Below, in pieces: positions 15,914-25,409 of a stretch of 64,000 nucleotides of DNA. The notes under the pieces are model-generated. The model was not told the origin of the DNA and ran no database searches. It saw nothing but the letters and a program-made list of their open reading frames with translations. The DNA lies in contig CATYVH010000006.1 in assembly GCA_958413765.1 (NCBI GenBank), positions 1 through 64,000 on the forward strand, written 5' to 3'. The position numbers and the translations under genes are program-made. The DNA comes from an uncultured Collinsella sp. (GTDB lineage: Bacteria; Actinomycetota; Coriobacteriia; Coriobacteriales; Coriobacteriaceae). The stretch's first letter is position 1; the number at the start of each line of letters is the position of its first letter.

Positions 15914-18580
15914 CTACTCTTGCACCTTGAGGGCTTCGGCCAGGCCGACGCGCTTGATAGAGCGCGTGTGTAGCAGCGCCACGACCAGGTAGGTCGCAAA
16001 GCCAATGCCGACGCATGCAGCCATGGACCAAGCGGGCACGTAGATCTCGATATTGCCGTTGTAGGCGAGCAGCATCGAGCGGAAGATGGCCGTGAGCGAG
16101 CCAATAATGACCGGCAGGCTCAGCACGAGCGACGCCGCCACGCACAGCGTGATCGAGCGGATGTACAGATGCGAGATCTCACTATCGCGATAGCCAAAGA
16201 CTTTCATGTAGCTGATCGAACGGGCGCTGTGGTCGATCACCGCTTTGGTCAGCAGGTACATAAACAGCAGGAAGATAAACACCGCGAGCCCGATCATCAT
16301 TCCGATCATTTTGCTCATCATGCCGATGAACTGGTCGCCCACGGCGCGCATGTCGTCGGGCGTGGTGTCGCCGGCAAAGTAACGAGCATCGAGGTCGAGC
16401 TTCTCGTCGCTCACATAGCCGTTAAAGTAGGCGGCGTCGTTGTCGAACAGCTCGTTAAAGTCGTCGATACTCATATAGATATTCATGTCCGACTTGGAGC
16501 CCCAGGCACAGTCCTTGCCCGCGTACTCAAGGGAATAATGCTCGCCCTCGTACTTGTCGCTGAGCGTGACCTTCTGACCCTCGCTCCAGCCAAACTTATC
16601 GAGCAGACCGCCGCCAAAGACGACGCGCCCATCGCCGACGTCGAGGTCTTTCCAATAACGCGAATCGGATGAAATGCCGTAGACGGAAATCGTCTCCTCG
16701 CCATTACCATCGCCACGGTCGTATTGCAGCTGGTAAACGGCGTATTTCTCGGCCTGCGCGATTGCGCCCGCGCCGTTGTCGGTCGTATTGACCGGGTGGA
16801 TATCGTCGTTGTCAGTGTCGATCTTAGAGGCCTTGTCGATCAGGTCGATAGCCTCATCGCGGTCGCAGCCGAGGGCATCGGCAAGATCGTCGAGGCGTGC
16901 GTAGAGCGCATCCTTCTTGTCCTTGACCTTAGCAAGCGCATCCTGCGCTGCAGTCAGGCTCTCGGCAGACGGAGATGCGGTCGCGGCATCGGCTGCCGTC
17001 TGCGCGGCATCGGCCGCGTCGTCAAGCTCGTCATCGGCATCCTGAGCGGCAGAAAGCAGCGCGCCGTCAACCGACTGCAAGCGCTCGAGTGCCGACCATT
17101 GCTCGCGCTCCTCGGCAGTGCCCTCGAGCTCTAGCGGAGCCTTGAGTGTGTACTGGTGCTCGGCGACCAGGCTCGTCTCCAGGTTGTCCGCATAGTGCGT
17201 CATCGTGGGCAGAATCGCCAGGCCAAAGAGCAGTAGCAGCGACGCAAACGCAATGCCCACGAAGAGCGTGGCGAAGTTGCCCAGGTTGCGCAGGAAAACG
17301 CGCAGACGGAAGCGGGAGACAAAGCCCATGCGTTCCGGCAGCTGCAGACCGCGCTTGGTACCCGACTTACCGCTCGCCTCGTGACGAAGGAACTGCAACG
17401 GCGTCTTGCCCATCTTGCGGAGCAGGCCCACCAGCGTAATGAGGATGAGCGCGGCGGCGGGAACCACGGCGCACTTCACGAAGATCTCCCAGCTCCAGTA
17501 CACCTGGAAGGGAGGCAGGCTATACGAACCGTAATAGAGGCCGCGCATGGGCTCGGTAAAGAACGCAACGCCGAGCGCGGTACCCAAAAGCGCCGCGAGC
17601 ACGCCCACGATGGCGGGAAGCGCGAGGTAGTGCAGCACAATCTCGCGGCGGCGATAGCCGCTGGCGAGCAGCGTGCCGATGATGGCGCTCTCCTCCTCGA
17701 TGGTGGCGTCGGTGAGCACCACAAAGACAAATGCCATGATCACGATGATGATGTCGAGCAACGTCATCCACATCATGGAGTCGCCGTCCACGTCGTCGCG
17801 CGCATAGCCAATGCCCTGGTTGGAATCGGCATCGACAAGATCGTCGACGCGCGCATCGGCGTCGGTCAGCGCCTCGACCATATCCTGCTCGGCATCAATG
17901 CGATCCGCGGTGGGGAGGTCGCGATCGGCAAAGGTGAAGGAGTAGGTGTAGGCAGGCGCGCCACCGGCATCCTCGAGCGCGGCAAAGCCGGCGTCGGTGA
18001 CCTCGGCCACGCCGTACGTGATGGTGTTCACCGTAAAGTCCGAATTGTCGAGGAACAACGCCTGGCTATCGGGCTGGGTCATGATGCCGCAGATGGTGTA
18101 GGTGCGGCCCTCAAGCTCGACCTTATCGCCGATGGCGAGGTCGTTATTGGTGGCAAAGACGCGGTCGATGGCCACCTCGTCGTCCGCCTTGGGTTCCTTG
18201 CCCTCACAGTAGGACGCAATGTCCACCTTAGCGCGGTGCGCATAGGTGCGCAGGGTCCGCTTGGTGCCGTCGTCGCCGGCAGTCTTTTTGATGATGGCGT
18301 CGATAGAGAAGTTCTTGTAGAACGTAACGCCGCCGACGTCCTCAGCCGCGTCTTCGGCAGCCTTGAGCTGATCTTTGGTGGCCTCGAAGGAGGTAGTCAC
18401 ACGGCCGTCCTCGATCGTGTATGCATCGCGCATGTCGTCAATGAGGCAGCCGATGGAATGCGCCGCGAGCAAAAAGCCCGACGTGAGGGCGATGCTTCCG
18501 CACATAAGCAAAAAGATGCCCAGGTACTTGCCGATATTGCGGCGCAGCTCGCGCGGGAGACGTTTTGCGAGAGGTGTCAT
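15914..18580 (-). CDS. FtsX-like ABC transporter permease (large, two FtsX domains)
   Basis: An 888-residue membrane protein of the MacB/FtsX class. One helix is near the N-terminus (KYLGIFLLMCGSIALTSGFLL), followed by a long extracytoplasmic domain, three helices around 280-400, another helix near 430, a second large extracytoplasmic domain with an Ala/Asp-rich coiled-coil stretch (about 515-580), and three C-terminal helices. This layout fits mechanotransmission-type exporters or lipoprotein/peptide-handling systems rather than importers. The ATG at 18580 is preferred over an in-frame TTG at 18595, since AGGCGG precedes it and it follows the ATPase stop by a few bases. Its ATPase partner is immediately upstream. 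Substrate unknown. Confidence 0.85.
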   Translation of the reverse strand: MTPLAKRLPRELRRNIGKYLGIFLLMCGSIALTSGFLLAAHSIGCLIDDMRDAYTIEDGRVTTSFEATKDQLKAAEDAAEDVGGVTFYKNFSIDAIIKKTAGDDGTKRTLRTYAHRAKVDIASYCEGKEPKADDEVAIDRVFATNNDLAIGDKVELEGRTYTICGIMTQPDSQALFLDNSDFTVNTITYGVAEVTDAGFAALEDAGGAPAYTYSFTFADRDLPTADRIDAEQDMVEALTDADARVDDLVDADSNQGIGYARDDVDGDSMMWMTLLDIIIVIMAFVFVVLTDATIEEESAIIGTLLASGYRRREIVLHYLALPAIVGVLAALLGTALGVAFFTEPMRGLYYGSYSLPPFQVYWSWEIFVKCAVVPAAALILITLVGLLRKMGKTPLQFLRHEASGKSGTKRGLQLPERMGFVSRFRLRVFLRNLGNFATLFVGIAFASLLLLFGLAILPTMTHYADNLETSLVAEHQYTLKAPLELEGTAEEREQWSALERLQSVDGALLSAAQDADDELDDAADAAQTAADAATASPSAESLTAAQDALAKVKDKKDALYARLDDLADALGCDRDEAIDLIDKASKIDTDNDDIHPVNTTDNGAGAIAQAEKYAVYQLQYDRGDGNGEETISVYGISSDSRYWKDLDVGDGRVVFGGGLLDKFGWSEGQKVTLSDKYEGEHYSLEYAGKDCAWGSKSDMNIYMSIDDFNELFDNDAAYFNGYVSDEKLDLDARYFAGDTTPDDMRAVGDQFIGMMSKMIGMMIGLAVFIFLLFMYLLTKAVIDHSARSISYMKVFGYRDSEISHLYIRSITLCVAASLVLSLPVIIGSLTAIFRSMLLAYNGNIEIYVPAWSMAACVGIGFATYLVVALLHTRSIKRVGLAEALKVQE

Positions 18581-18588
18581 GGCGCCGC

Positions 18589-19302
18589 CTACCAATCGAG
18601 CTCGGCGGCCGCGACGGGTGACTCGTTGAGCTCATCCTCGACGATGCGCCCGTCGCGCAGGCGCAGCACGCGATTGGCCATGTGCGCGATGGCCGCATTG
18701 TGGGTGACAATGATGATGGTGCAGCCGTAGGTGCGGTTGACATCCTCCATGAGCCGCAAGATTTCCTTGGATGTCTTGTAGTCGAGCGCGCCCGTGGGCT
18801 CATCGCACAGCAGCAGGCCCGGATTTTTGACGAGCGCACGGCCGATGGCGCAGCGCTGCTGCTGGCCGCCCGAGACCTGGCGCGGAAACTTGTTGCGGTG
18901 CTCGTAGAGGCCCAGCGAGCGCAGCAGATCGTCGACATTGAGCGGGTTTTTGGACAGGTGCGCCGTGACCTCGATGTTTTCCTTGATGGTAAGGTCGGGC
19001 ACCAGGTTGTAGAACTGGAAGACAAAGCCCAGCTCGCGGCGTCGGTACTCGCCCAGATCGGCGGGCTTGAGCGCCGTGAGATCGCAGCCGTCCACCATGA
19101 TGGAGCCGCCGTCGGCATCCTCCAGGCCGCCGATCAGGTTGAGAAAGGTCGACTTGCCCGAGCCCGAGGGCCCCAGCATGACGCAGATCTCGCCGCGGTT
19201 GATGGACGTGTCGATGCCGTCGAGCACCGTCAGGCGTGCATCACCGTCGCCATAGTGTTTCTTGAGTCCGTTGACCTGGACGTAGGCACGCTTTGTCGCC
19301 AT
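18589..19302 (-). CDS. ABC transporter ATP-binding protein (MacB/LolD type)
   Basis: A 237-residue nucleotide-binding subunit. Walker A is GPSGSGKST (residues about 40-48), the Q-loop is [12 protein letters not shown], the signature is [15 protein letters not shown], Walker B is [12 protein letters not shown], and the switch His follows in IIVTHN. The sequence [21 protein letters not shown] is typical of the LolD/MacB/FtsE group that pairs with FtsX-like permeases. Its stop is directly followed by the permease gene. Cytoplasmic, drives the adjacent 888-residue permease. Confidence 0.93.
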   Translation of the reverse strand: MATKRAYVQVNGLKKHYGDGDARLTVLDGIDTSINRGEICVMLGPSGSGKSTFLNLIGGLEDADGGSIMVDGCDLTALKPADLGEYRRRELGFVFQFYNLVPDLTIKENIEVTAHLSKNPLNVDDLLRSLGLYEHRNKFPRQVSGGQQQRCAIGRALVKNPGLLLCDEPTGALDYKTSKEILRLMEDVNRTYGCTIIIVTHNAAIAHMANRVLRLRDGRIVEDELNESPVAAAELDW

Positions 19303-19399
19303 GCTATCCCCCGTTGTTAGCCTTCTGCTACTTTTCTAAGGTAATAGTAAACCCAGGTGAACTATTTTTAAGCGACGTGCGCGAACTATTTTCCAACCT

Positions 19400-19459
19400 A
19401 CTCATTGGGGACAGACTTAAATGAGTGAAATCGCTCATTTAAGTCTGTCCCCAATGAGT
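19400..19459. repeat. REP-like perfect palindrome (26-bp arms)
   Basis: Arms 19400-19425 and 19434-19459 are perfectly complementary with an 8-base loop and carry the word GGGGACAGACTTAAATGAG. It lies between an ABC ATPase gene start and a permease gene end, so it is not a gene part. Confidence 0.75.
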
Positions 19460-19478
19460 GGTCCCCAAGTGCCGACAT

Positions 19479-19532
19479 ATTGGGACAGTCCCTGCCAGCC
19501 CTGCCGGCGGATCGGCAAAGATTGTCCCCAAT
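19479..19532. repeat. REP-like second unit
   Basis: ATTGGGACAGTCCCTGCCAG at the left and AGATTGTCCCCAAT at the right are inverted, with a GCCGGCGGATCGGC centre. It pairs with the neighbouring 26-bp palindrome and repeats the arrangement at 15792-15912. Confidence 0.65.
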
Positions 19533-19542
19533 GACTAGGTGG

Positions 19543-20748
19543 CTAGACGCTGGATTTGTTGTGGGCGAGGGCTAGGCCTACGGCGGCGATGGCGGCGGCG
19601 AAGAGCACCGTGACGCCCAGGTCGCAGGCGATGTCGTCCAGCGCGGCAGACGTCAGGTCAGAGGTAAGCGCCTTGCCGATCGCGTCGTTCACCCAATACG
19701 TCGGCACAAAGTGCGCCACCGTCTGCACGGCCGAACCCATCAGCGACAGCGGCATCCAGGCGCCACCCAAAAACGTCATGAGCATGCCGAGTAAGTTGCC
19801 CACACCGTTGAGCAGCTCCTCGCGCGCACCCAGGCTCGACAGCATAAAGCCAACAGCCAGCGGCGTGCACGCCAGGGCAAACGTTGCCGCCAGCGCTAGG
19901 CACACGCGACCCACGCCGACCTCGGCAACCGCGCTGGCAAAGCCCACGACGCCCATCATGCTCGACACGAGCCAGATGCAGACGGTGAGCACGGCGGCGG
20001 CCGCGAACACAGCGAGCGAGCGCTGGCGCTCAGAGACCGGGCTAGCATCCATGCGGCGCACGCGCTCGGGCTCGTTCATGCCCGAGAACACCAGCCCCAC
20101 CGACACGATGACCGACGAGATAATCGCGTACGCGCCAAAGTTGAAGTACGACTCGAGAGTGGCGGCGGCAGTCGAGTAAACCTTAACCTGCTCGATCTGG
20201 ACCTCCGCGCGTTTTGCGGCGGCATGCTCGGCCGCCTTGGCGACGTCACCGTTAGAGGCAGCGGGTTCAAGCGCCGCCGCAGCGCCCGCGAGCGAGATCC
20301 AGCGCGAGGCCTCGGCGGACGAAAGCGCCGCCGCCATGGTGCCGGAACCATAGGTCACGTCGAGCTTGGGCAGGGCCTCCCCCGCACGGGCGGCTGCAAC
20401 AAGATCGTCCTCAAACCCCTCCGGGATAAAGAACACGCAATCGGCACTGCCCTTGGCGCTGTTGCTCTTGGAGAGCGCGTCGGCAAGATCGTATGTGTCG
20501 TCGCCGACGCCCGTGACCAGGTCAAAGCGTGAGCCCAGGTGCTTGGTAAGCGCCCGCGAAAGGTCGCTATTGTCGCGGTCGACCACGATCACGTTGGTGC
20601 CGTAGGGCTTGTACTCGGTAAGCTGCGACGAGTTCCAGCTCACCGAAGCCGCGATGAATACGCCCATGAGCGAGATGAACACCGTATAGATGAGCAGGTA
20701 GAACGGGTGCGCCAGCGCCATGCGAAGCGCGGTCTTAAAGGTGCTCAT
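19543..20748 (-). CDS. ABC-2 type exporter permease (second subunit)
   Basis: A 401-residue membrane protein with one N-terminal helix (about 15-38), a long extracytoplasmic domain (about 40-215, VIVVDRDNSDLSRALTKHLG) and five or six C-terminal helices, the ABC2_membrane_3 (YhgE/DrrB-like) layout. The ATG at 20748 has GGAAGGAG upstream; the longer frame is unlikely. It overlaps the preceding permease gene by 14 bases, so the two are translationally linked and probably form a heterodimer driven by the ATPase at 21932-22870. The likely role is export of a drug, peptide or lipid. Confidence 0.8.
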   Translation of the reverse strand: MSTFKTALRMALAHPFYLLIYTVFISLMGVFIAASVSWNSSQLTEYKPYGTNVIVVDRDNSDLSRALTKHLGSRFDLVTGVGDDTYDLADALSKSNSAKGSADCVFFIPEGFEDDLVAAARAGEALPKLDVTYGSGTMAAALSSAEASRWISLAGAAAALEPAASNGDVAKAAEHAAAKRAEVQIEQVKVYSTAAATLESYFNFGAYAIISSVIVSVGLVFSGMNEPERVRRMDASPVSERQRSLAVFAAAAVLTVCIWLVSSMMGVVGFASAVAEVGVGRVCLALAATFALACTPLAVGFMLSSLGAREELLNGVGNLLGMLMTFLGGAWMPLSLMGSAVQTVAHFVPTYWVNDAIGKALTSDLTSAALDDIACDLGVTVLFAAAIAAVGLALAHNKSSV

Positions 20749-21922
20749 AGCGGCTCCTTCCAAAGATCAGCGTAGCGGCGGCGACAAACACCAGGGCCAT
20801 CAGGACGAGCGCGCCGGCGCGAACAGCGAAGGGCCCCAGGTCCTCAAAGAAATACAGGCGATTGAACATGTCGCAGATGAGCTTGACGGGGTTGAGCCAG
20901 CACTCGACCGGACAAGCGCGGGCGACGTCGTCGGCAAGCGCCATCGCTGGCTCGCCGTAGAGGCCGGCGAACAGGGCGCATGTGGTGGCAAAGCCCGTGA
21001 GGATGCCCGACTTGGATGCCTTGCCGCCCTTAACGGGAAGCGTGCCCACAAAAAGCCCCAGGCCCGTGGCGGCAAGCGCGGATGCAGCCCCGCCCAGCAG
21101 GCACAACCCCTCGCGCCCGCCAAAGTCGACGCCCACGACCAGGCGCACGTAGCCGATCGCAACCGCCATCGATGCAAAGGAAACCAGCCACGAGCCGACA
21201 AAAATGCCGGCCAGCGACGCCGTCTTGGAAAGACCGCCCACGCAGCGGCGCGCGCCGAGGCCGGACAGATTGGGCTGCAAATCGACGACGCTCAAGGCGG
21301 CAAACTCGGCAGACATCATCGCGACCAGGCCAAAAAGCGCGTAATAGTAGATGACCGTGCCATCGGGCGTGGCACGAGTCAGGCTCACGCGGCGGGTTCC
21401 GCCCTCGAGCGACAGGGCGCGCGCAACCGCCGCCGGATCGGCGAGCGCCGCCGGGTTGTCCTGGGCAATCTGGGACATGAGCTCGGCATTTTGCGTATAC
21501 GAGCTTGCCACCGTTTCAAGGATGCTGCGGTCGGTAAGCACCGACGAGGCGCGCGAGCTGTCGTAACTCGATAGCAGCGTGAGCCTGGGCGCGCCCGCGT
21601 CGTCGACCGTGTAGACGCCCGCAACCTCGCCGGACTTGAGCGCATGGTTCGCCTCGGCCGCGTCGTCGCACTCGTGGATCTTAAGCAGCTGGTCGTCGCC
21701 CTCCTTGGCAAGCGACGTCGCCACGTCCTTAAAGGTCGAAGCGTCCCAGGCCTCGTCGGCGACAACGGCTACCGGCACCGGATCGACCTTGCCGTCGGAG
21801 CTGAGGTTCGCAAACATAAACATGAACATCGTGGAAAGCGCAATGGGAAAGAGCGCGCCCCAGACCCATGTGCTCGGCCGGCGCAGCAGCGTCTTGACCG
21901 TGATAATGATGGTGTTGATCAT
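20735..21922 (-). CDS. ABC-2 type exporter permease (first subunit)
   Basis: A 395-residue membrane protein with the same plan as its neighbour: N-terminal helix (SALSTMFMFMFANL region), extracytoplasmic domain (about 45-170, PVPVAVVADEAWDASTFKDV) and about six C-terminal helices. It starts 9 bases after the ATPase stop. ABC2_membrane_3 proteins of this kind act in pairs in multidrug or antimicrobial-peptide export. The region near 230-260 has the conserved helix after a soluble loop. Substrate cannot be read. Confidence 0.8.
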   Translation of the reverse strand: MINTIIITVKTLLRRPSTWVWGALFPIALSTMFMFMFANLSSDGKVDPVPVAVVADEAWDASTFKDVATSLAKEGDDQLLKIHECDDAAEANHALKSGEVAGVYTVDDAGAPRLTLLSSYDSSRASSVLTDRSILETVASSYTQNAELMSQIAQDNPAALADPAAVARALSLEGGTRRVSLTRATPDGTVIYYYALFGLVAMMSAEFAALSVVDLQPNLSGLGARRCVGGLSKTASLAGIFVGSWLVSFASMAVAIGYVRLVVGVDFGGREGLCLLGGAASALAATGLGLFVGTLPVKGGKASKSGILTGFATTCALFAGLYGEPAMALADDVARACPVECWLNPVKLICDMFNRLYFFEDLGPFAVRAGALVLMALVFVAAATLIFGRSRYEHL

Positions 21923-21931
21923 GGCTGCCCC

Positions 21932-22870
21932 CTAGTCGCGTAGCTCGCGGCCGGTGATCTCGAGGAACACGTCGTTGAGGGTCGGCGGCTCGCTCCACAC
22001 GCGACCGAGTGCCACGTCGGCGGCGCGCAGCGTGTCAAGGATGTCGACCAGATTATGTGGGCTCGCCTCGCAGGTGCAGATGAGCTCGCCGCCGGACAGC
22101 TCAACCGAAAGCACGTGCTCCAGAGCGCGCAGCCGCTCGACCGTGGCGGGCTCGACGGCGCCGACCTCGACGGTCACGCGCTCGCCCATCTGAATCATGC
22201 GCTTGAGCTCGTCGTTGGTGCCCTGCGCCAGCACGCGGCCGCCGTCCATGATCATGATGCGGCTGCAGATCTGCTCGACCTCCTCCATGTAATGGCTGGT
22301 ATACACCACCGTGGCGCCCTCGTCGCGCAGGCGGCAGATGCCCTCCAGAATGGCGTTGCGGCTCTGCGGATCGACTGCCACTGTGGGCTCGTCAAAGAAG
22401 ATGAGCTCGGGCTTGTGCGCGATGCCGCAGGCAATGTTGAGACGGCGTGCCAAGCCGCCCGAGAGCTTTCCGGGGCGAAACTTGGTAAAGTCGCCCAAGC
22501 CGACAAAGTCGATCGCCTCGTCCACCAGCGCGCGGCGGCGCTTGCGGTCGTTGACGTAGAGGCTGCAGAAATAGTCGATGTTTTCGCGCACGGTGAGCTC
22601 GTCAAACACCGCCACCTGCTGTGGCACCACGCCGACGCGACGCTTAAGGTCGTAGCGGGTGGGCGTCATGGGCTCGCCGAACAGCTCGATGGTGCCCTTG
22701 TCGTAAGCGAGCAGCTGCAGGATGCAGTTGATGGACGTGGTCTTGCCCGAGCCGTTGGGGCCCAGCAGGCCAAAGATCTCGCCAGGGGCAATACTCAGGT
22801 TAAAGTGGTCGAGCGCGATAAGATCGTCGTAGCGCTTGACGAGGTTTTCGACGTGGACGATATCTGTCAT
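21932..22870 (-). CDS. ABC-2 exporter ATP-binding protein
   Basis: A 312-residue nucleotide-binding protein. Walker A is GPNGSGKTT, the Q-loop is VVPQQVAVFDELTV, the signature is LSGGLARRLNIACGIA, Walker B is LIFFDEPTVAVDP, the H-switch is VVYTSHYMEEVE, and a C-terminal accessory domain of about 90 residues follows. The signature's LSGGLARR with no QRQ is typical of the DrrA/CcmA/YadG exporter class. The ATG at 22870 is chosen since the upstream open frame lies in the divergent spacer. It leads the three-gene exporter operon, transcribed away from the histidine kinase gene 211 bases off. Confidence 0.92.
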   Translation of the reverse strand: MTDIVHVENLVKRYDDLIALDHFNLSIAPGEIFGLLGPNGSGKTTSINCILQLLAYDKGTIELFGEPMTPTRYDLKRRVGVVPQQVAVFDELTVRENIDYFCSLYVNDRKRRRALVDEAIDFVGLGDFTKFRPGKLSGGLARRLNIACGIAHKPELIFFDEPTVAVDPQSRNAILEGICRLRDEGATVVYTSHYMEEVEQICSRIMIMDGGRVLAQGTNDELKRMIQMGERVTVEVGAVEPATVERLRALEHVLSVELSGGELICTCEASPHNLVDILDTLRAADVALGRVWSEPPTLNDVFLEITGRELRD

Positions 22871-23069
22871 GAGGCGGCCCTTCTGTTGGTCGTGGCCCGG
22901 TACGATTGCATCATCGCAGGAGAGGACGGCGCGCACCAGTGAGCTTTGTCACGAGTGCGAGGGGGCAGAGGCGAAACCCCCGCTCGCGCGAGCGATCGAC
23001 GCCGCTTTGCCGCGCGGGAGGAATGTCACGGTTGCCCCGGGCGGCGCCTCCCCCGCGCGCAGCATCGCG

Positions 23070-23075
23070 TACAAT
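23070..23075 (+). promoter_or_regulatory. Minus 10 box of a probably leaderless kinase mRNA
   Basis: TACAAT ends 6 bases before the kinase ATG at 23082, and no ribosome-binding site is visible. A transcription start 7 bases past the box would be the A of the ATG, giving a leaderless mRNA. No clear minus 35 box is seen. Confidence 0.45.
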
Positions 23076-23081
23076 ACCCGT

Positions 23082-24227
23082 ATGAACAGGCTTTTCGACA
23101 AATCGATTGTGCTGGCGTGCTGTATTGCGGCCGCCATGGGTCTTGCCGTGGACGCTCGTCTGGTTGTGGCGTTTTGCCTTGGCGTTATGGCCACCTCGGC
23201 GTCGGAAGTCGCACGAGAAGAACACGCCCATCGCGCGAGCGAGGCCGCGAGCTACGCTTACATCATCGCTGCCGTCTTCGTGCCGCCATTTATGCCGTTC
23301 GCACCCCTTGCCTTCTATGACATCGCGCGACGCGTGCGCCGTGAACGCATCTGGCCCGCGCTGGCGATTGGCGCCGTGTTTGTCTGCGCGCTTGTCGCGG
23401 ACCTTCGTGGCGGCGTGCTCACCACCCGAACGCTGTTGCTAACCGCCATCCTTTCGATCGCTGCCACGTTGCTGTCGCTGCGCACCGCGCAGCTGGAGCA
23501 CGAACAGGATCGCATGCGTCGCACCCGCGACAAGCTGCAAGAACGCGCCCTGGTACTCGAGGCACGCAACCGCGACCTCGCCGACCGCCAGGACTACGAA
23601 GTCGAGCTCGCAACGCTCGCCGAACGCGCCCGCATCGCGCGCGAGATCCACGATAACGTGGGCCACCAGCTCACGCGCGCTTCGCTCCAAACCGAAGCCT
23701 TGCGCGTGGTCCACGCCAACGAGCCCGGCGTCGCCGCCGATTTCGCCGATGTCAAACGCACGGTTGACGAGGCGCTCCAGCTCGTGCGCGCCAGCGTCCA
23801 CGCGCTCAACGACAATGCAACCAACCTCTCCGTGCAGCTCGAGCGCATCGTTGAAGGCGTACGCTCGGACAGCGGCCCACAGATTGAGCTTGAAGTTTTG
23901 GCCGAGCATGCGCCCGCCAACGTCGCCAACTGCTTTGCGGCGGTCCTGCGCGAGGCGCTCTCCAACACCATGCGCCACGCTTGCGCCCAGACCGTCACCG
24001 CACGATGCATGGAGCATCCGTCGTTTTACCAGCTCATCGTTACCGACGATGGCGTGGGCGGGGTCCAAGCAATCGGCCGTGGCGCCGCGGAGGGCATGGG
24101 GCTCGTCTCCATGCGCGAGCGCATCGAGGCGCTTGGCGGCACCTTCACCGCCGGTCCGCGCGCCGGCGCCGGCGGCTGGCGCGTGTTTGCCACCGTTCCC
24201 AAACAGCAAGGAGATGAGGACCGATGA
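23082..24227 (+). CDS. Sensor histidine kinase (NarL/DesK class)
   Basis: A 381-residue kinase. Four or five hydrophobic helices (8-135) with almost no extracellular loop point to sensing within the membrane or from the adjacent transporter. A coiled-coil linker (136-185) leads to the HisKA_3 dimerisation domain with REIHDNVGHQLT, where H190 is the predicted phosphorylation site. The ATPase domain carries LREALSNTMRHA (N box), DDGVGG (G1) and GMGLVSMRERIEALGG (G2). The start at 23082 fits the first helix. Its stop overlaps the regulator start (ATGA). The divergent ABC exporter is the probable target, as in LiaSR- and DesKR-type systems linked to envelope stress. Confidence 0.92.
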   Translation: MNRLFDKSIVLACCIAAAMGLAVDARLVVAFCLGVMATSASEVAREEHAHRASEAASYAYIIAAVFVPPFMPFAPLAFYDIARRVRRERIWPALAIGAVFVCALVADLRGGVLTTRTLLLTAILSIAATLLSLRTAQLEHEQDRMRRTRDKLQERALVLEARNRDLADRQDYEVELATLAERARIAREIHDNVGHQLTRASLQTEALRVVHANEPGVAADFADVKRTVDEALQLVRASVHALNDNATNLSVQLERIVEGVRSDSGPQIELEVLAEHAPANVANCFAAVLREALSNTMRHACAQTVTARCMEHPSFYQLIVTDDGVGGVQAIGRGAAEGMGLVSMRERIEALGGTFTAGPRAGAGGWRVFATVPKQQGDEDR

Positions 24228-24853
24228 GGCTCATAGTTGTCGATGACGACCACTTGGTAGTCGATTCACTCAAGATTATCCTAGGCGCCCAGCCGCAGAT
24301 CGAGGTGGTGGGTACCGGCGCCAATGGCGACGACGCGGTCGCGCTCTACGCTGAGCACACGCCCGACATCGCGCTGCTCGACATTCAGATGCCGGGGCGC
24401 GACGGACTTTCGGCGGCACGCGAGATCCTTGAGCGCGACCCTGCGGCGCGCGTGGTGTTTCTGACGACATTCTCGGATGACGAGTACATTGTGTCGGCGC
24501 TCAAACTGGGCGCCCGCGGCTACTTGATTAAAACCGATGTCGCCGTCATTCCTCCGGCGTTGGCGCAAGTCATGGACGGCAAACGCGTGCTCGAGGGTAA
24601 GGCGATCGAAGATGTTGACTTTGACGGGATGGGCGACAAGACGGGCACGCCCCGCCGGCCCGCAGCCTTTGCCAGCCTGACCGACCGCGAGTTCGAAGTC
24701 GCCGAGCTCATCGCCCGCGGCCTCGACAACAAGGAGATTGCCGCCACGGCTTATATGGGCGAAGGCACCGTACGCAACCACATCAGCTCAATCCTAGCCA
24801 AAATGGGCCTACGCAACCGCACGCAGATCGCCATCGCCTACCTGCGAGGGTAG
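24224..24853 (+). CDS. Response regulator, NarL/LuxR family
   Basis: A 209-residue regulator. The receiver domain has the acidic pocket at residues 7-9 (DDD), phospho-acceptor D53 in LLDIQMPG, T81 and K103 in YLIKTD. The LuxR-type helix-turn-helix occupies about 145-207 (LTDREFEVAELIARGLDNKEIA, then EGTVRNHISSILAKMGLRNRTQ). The ATG overlaps the kinase stop by 4 bases, with AGGAG upstream, so the two proteins are made together. It probably activates the divergent exporter operon at 19543-22870. Confidence 0.93.
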   Translation: MRLIVVDDDHLVVDSLKIILGAQPQIEVVGTGANGDDAVALYAEHTPDIALLDIQMPGRDGLSAAREILERDPAARVVFLTTFSDDEYIVSALKLGARGYLIKTDVAVIPPALAQVMDGKRVLEGKAIEDVDFDGMGDKTGTPRRPAAFASLTDREFEVAELIARGLDNKEIAATAYMGEGTVRNHISSILAKMGLRNRTQIAIAYLRG

Positions 24854-24912
24854 TTGCCCAACGAACGACCCGGCATAACAAAACGGCTGCTACCGATTTA
24901 ATGCTATTTCAA

Positions 24913-25060
24913 TACTATGCCGGTTTACTACGACGAATCGCCCACCTTCGACCATGGTAAATTGCGCGCTTGCAAAACCGCAGGTAGAACGCTTGCAATA
25001 TTTAGAAAAATGCAGTCATGGTCGGGAATGCCGAATTCATCGTAGTAAACCGACATAGTT
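24913..25060. repeat. Nested palindrome, family C, copy 1
   Basis: Outer arms at 24913-24938 and 25035-25060 (core CGGTTTACTACGA) enclose a second stem (ACCATG/CATGGT) and a central AAAACCGCAGGTAGAAC motif. The same three-tier plan recurs in four other copies. It begins about 60 bases after the regulator stop. Confidence 0.65.
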
Positions 25061-25155
25061 TTGTTCGCGACGGCCCTGCACGAGTGCCTCCGCAAGCCTC
25101 GCGGGACCAAAATGATCCTTTTCCTTCCGCCCGCGGAGATCGGCAGACGGCGCCC

Positions 25156-25315
25156 GCCACGAAATGGGCCCATCTACTACGTTTGACTCGATACCCCCGC
25201 CCATAACCGCTTTTCATGCAAAATCGCAGGCGTTCTACCTGCGGTTTTCATTTCACATTACTTGCCGTGGTCGAGGGTAGCGGCTTAAACGTAGTAGATG
25301 GGCCCATTTCGTGGC
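25156..25315. repeat. Nested palindrome, family C, copy 2
   Basis: Outer arms of 29 bases (25156-25184 and 25287-25315) are perfectly complementary and include GGGCCCATCTACTACGTTT. The centre holds CGCAGG-N7-CCTGCG followed by GTTTT. A CCAAAA-xGATCC-TTTTCCT module flanks each side. Confidence 0.75.
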
Positions 25316-25409
25316 AGACGGGTCACGCGGCGGTACTCGCGAGGCCAAAAAGGTCCGTTTTCCTCCGTCCCCGAGGGATCAGGGGCTGGTACTGATATGG
25401 TGTCATTTC

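Noticed and set aside
15914..19302. Classical FtsE-FtsX division pair
   Set aside because: The permease is 888 residues with two large extracytoplasmic domains, unlike FtsX of about 300 residues; a MacB-like exporter fits better.
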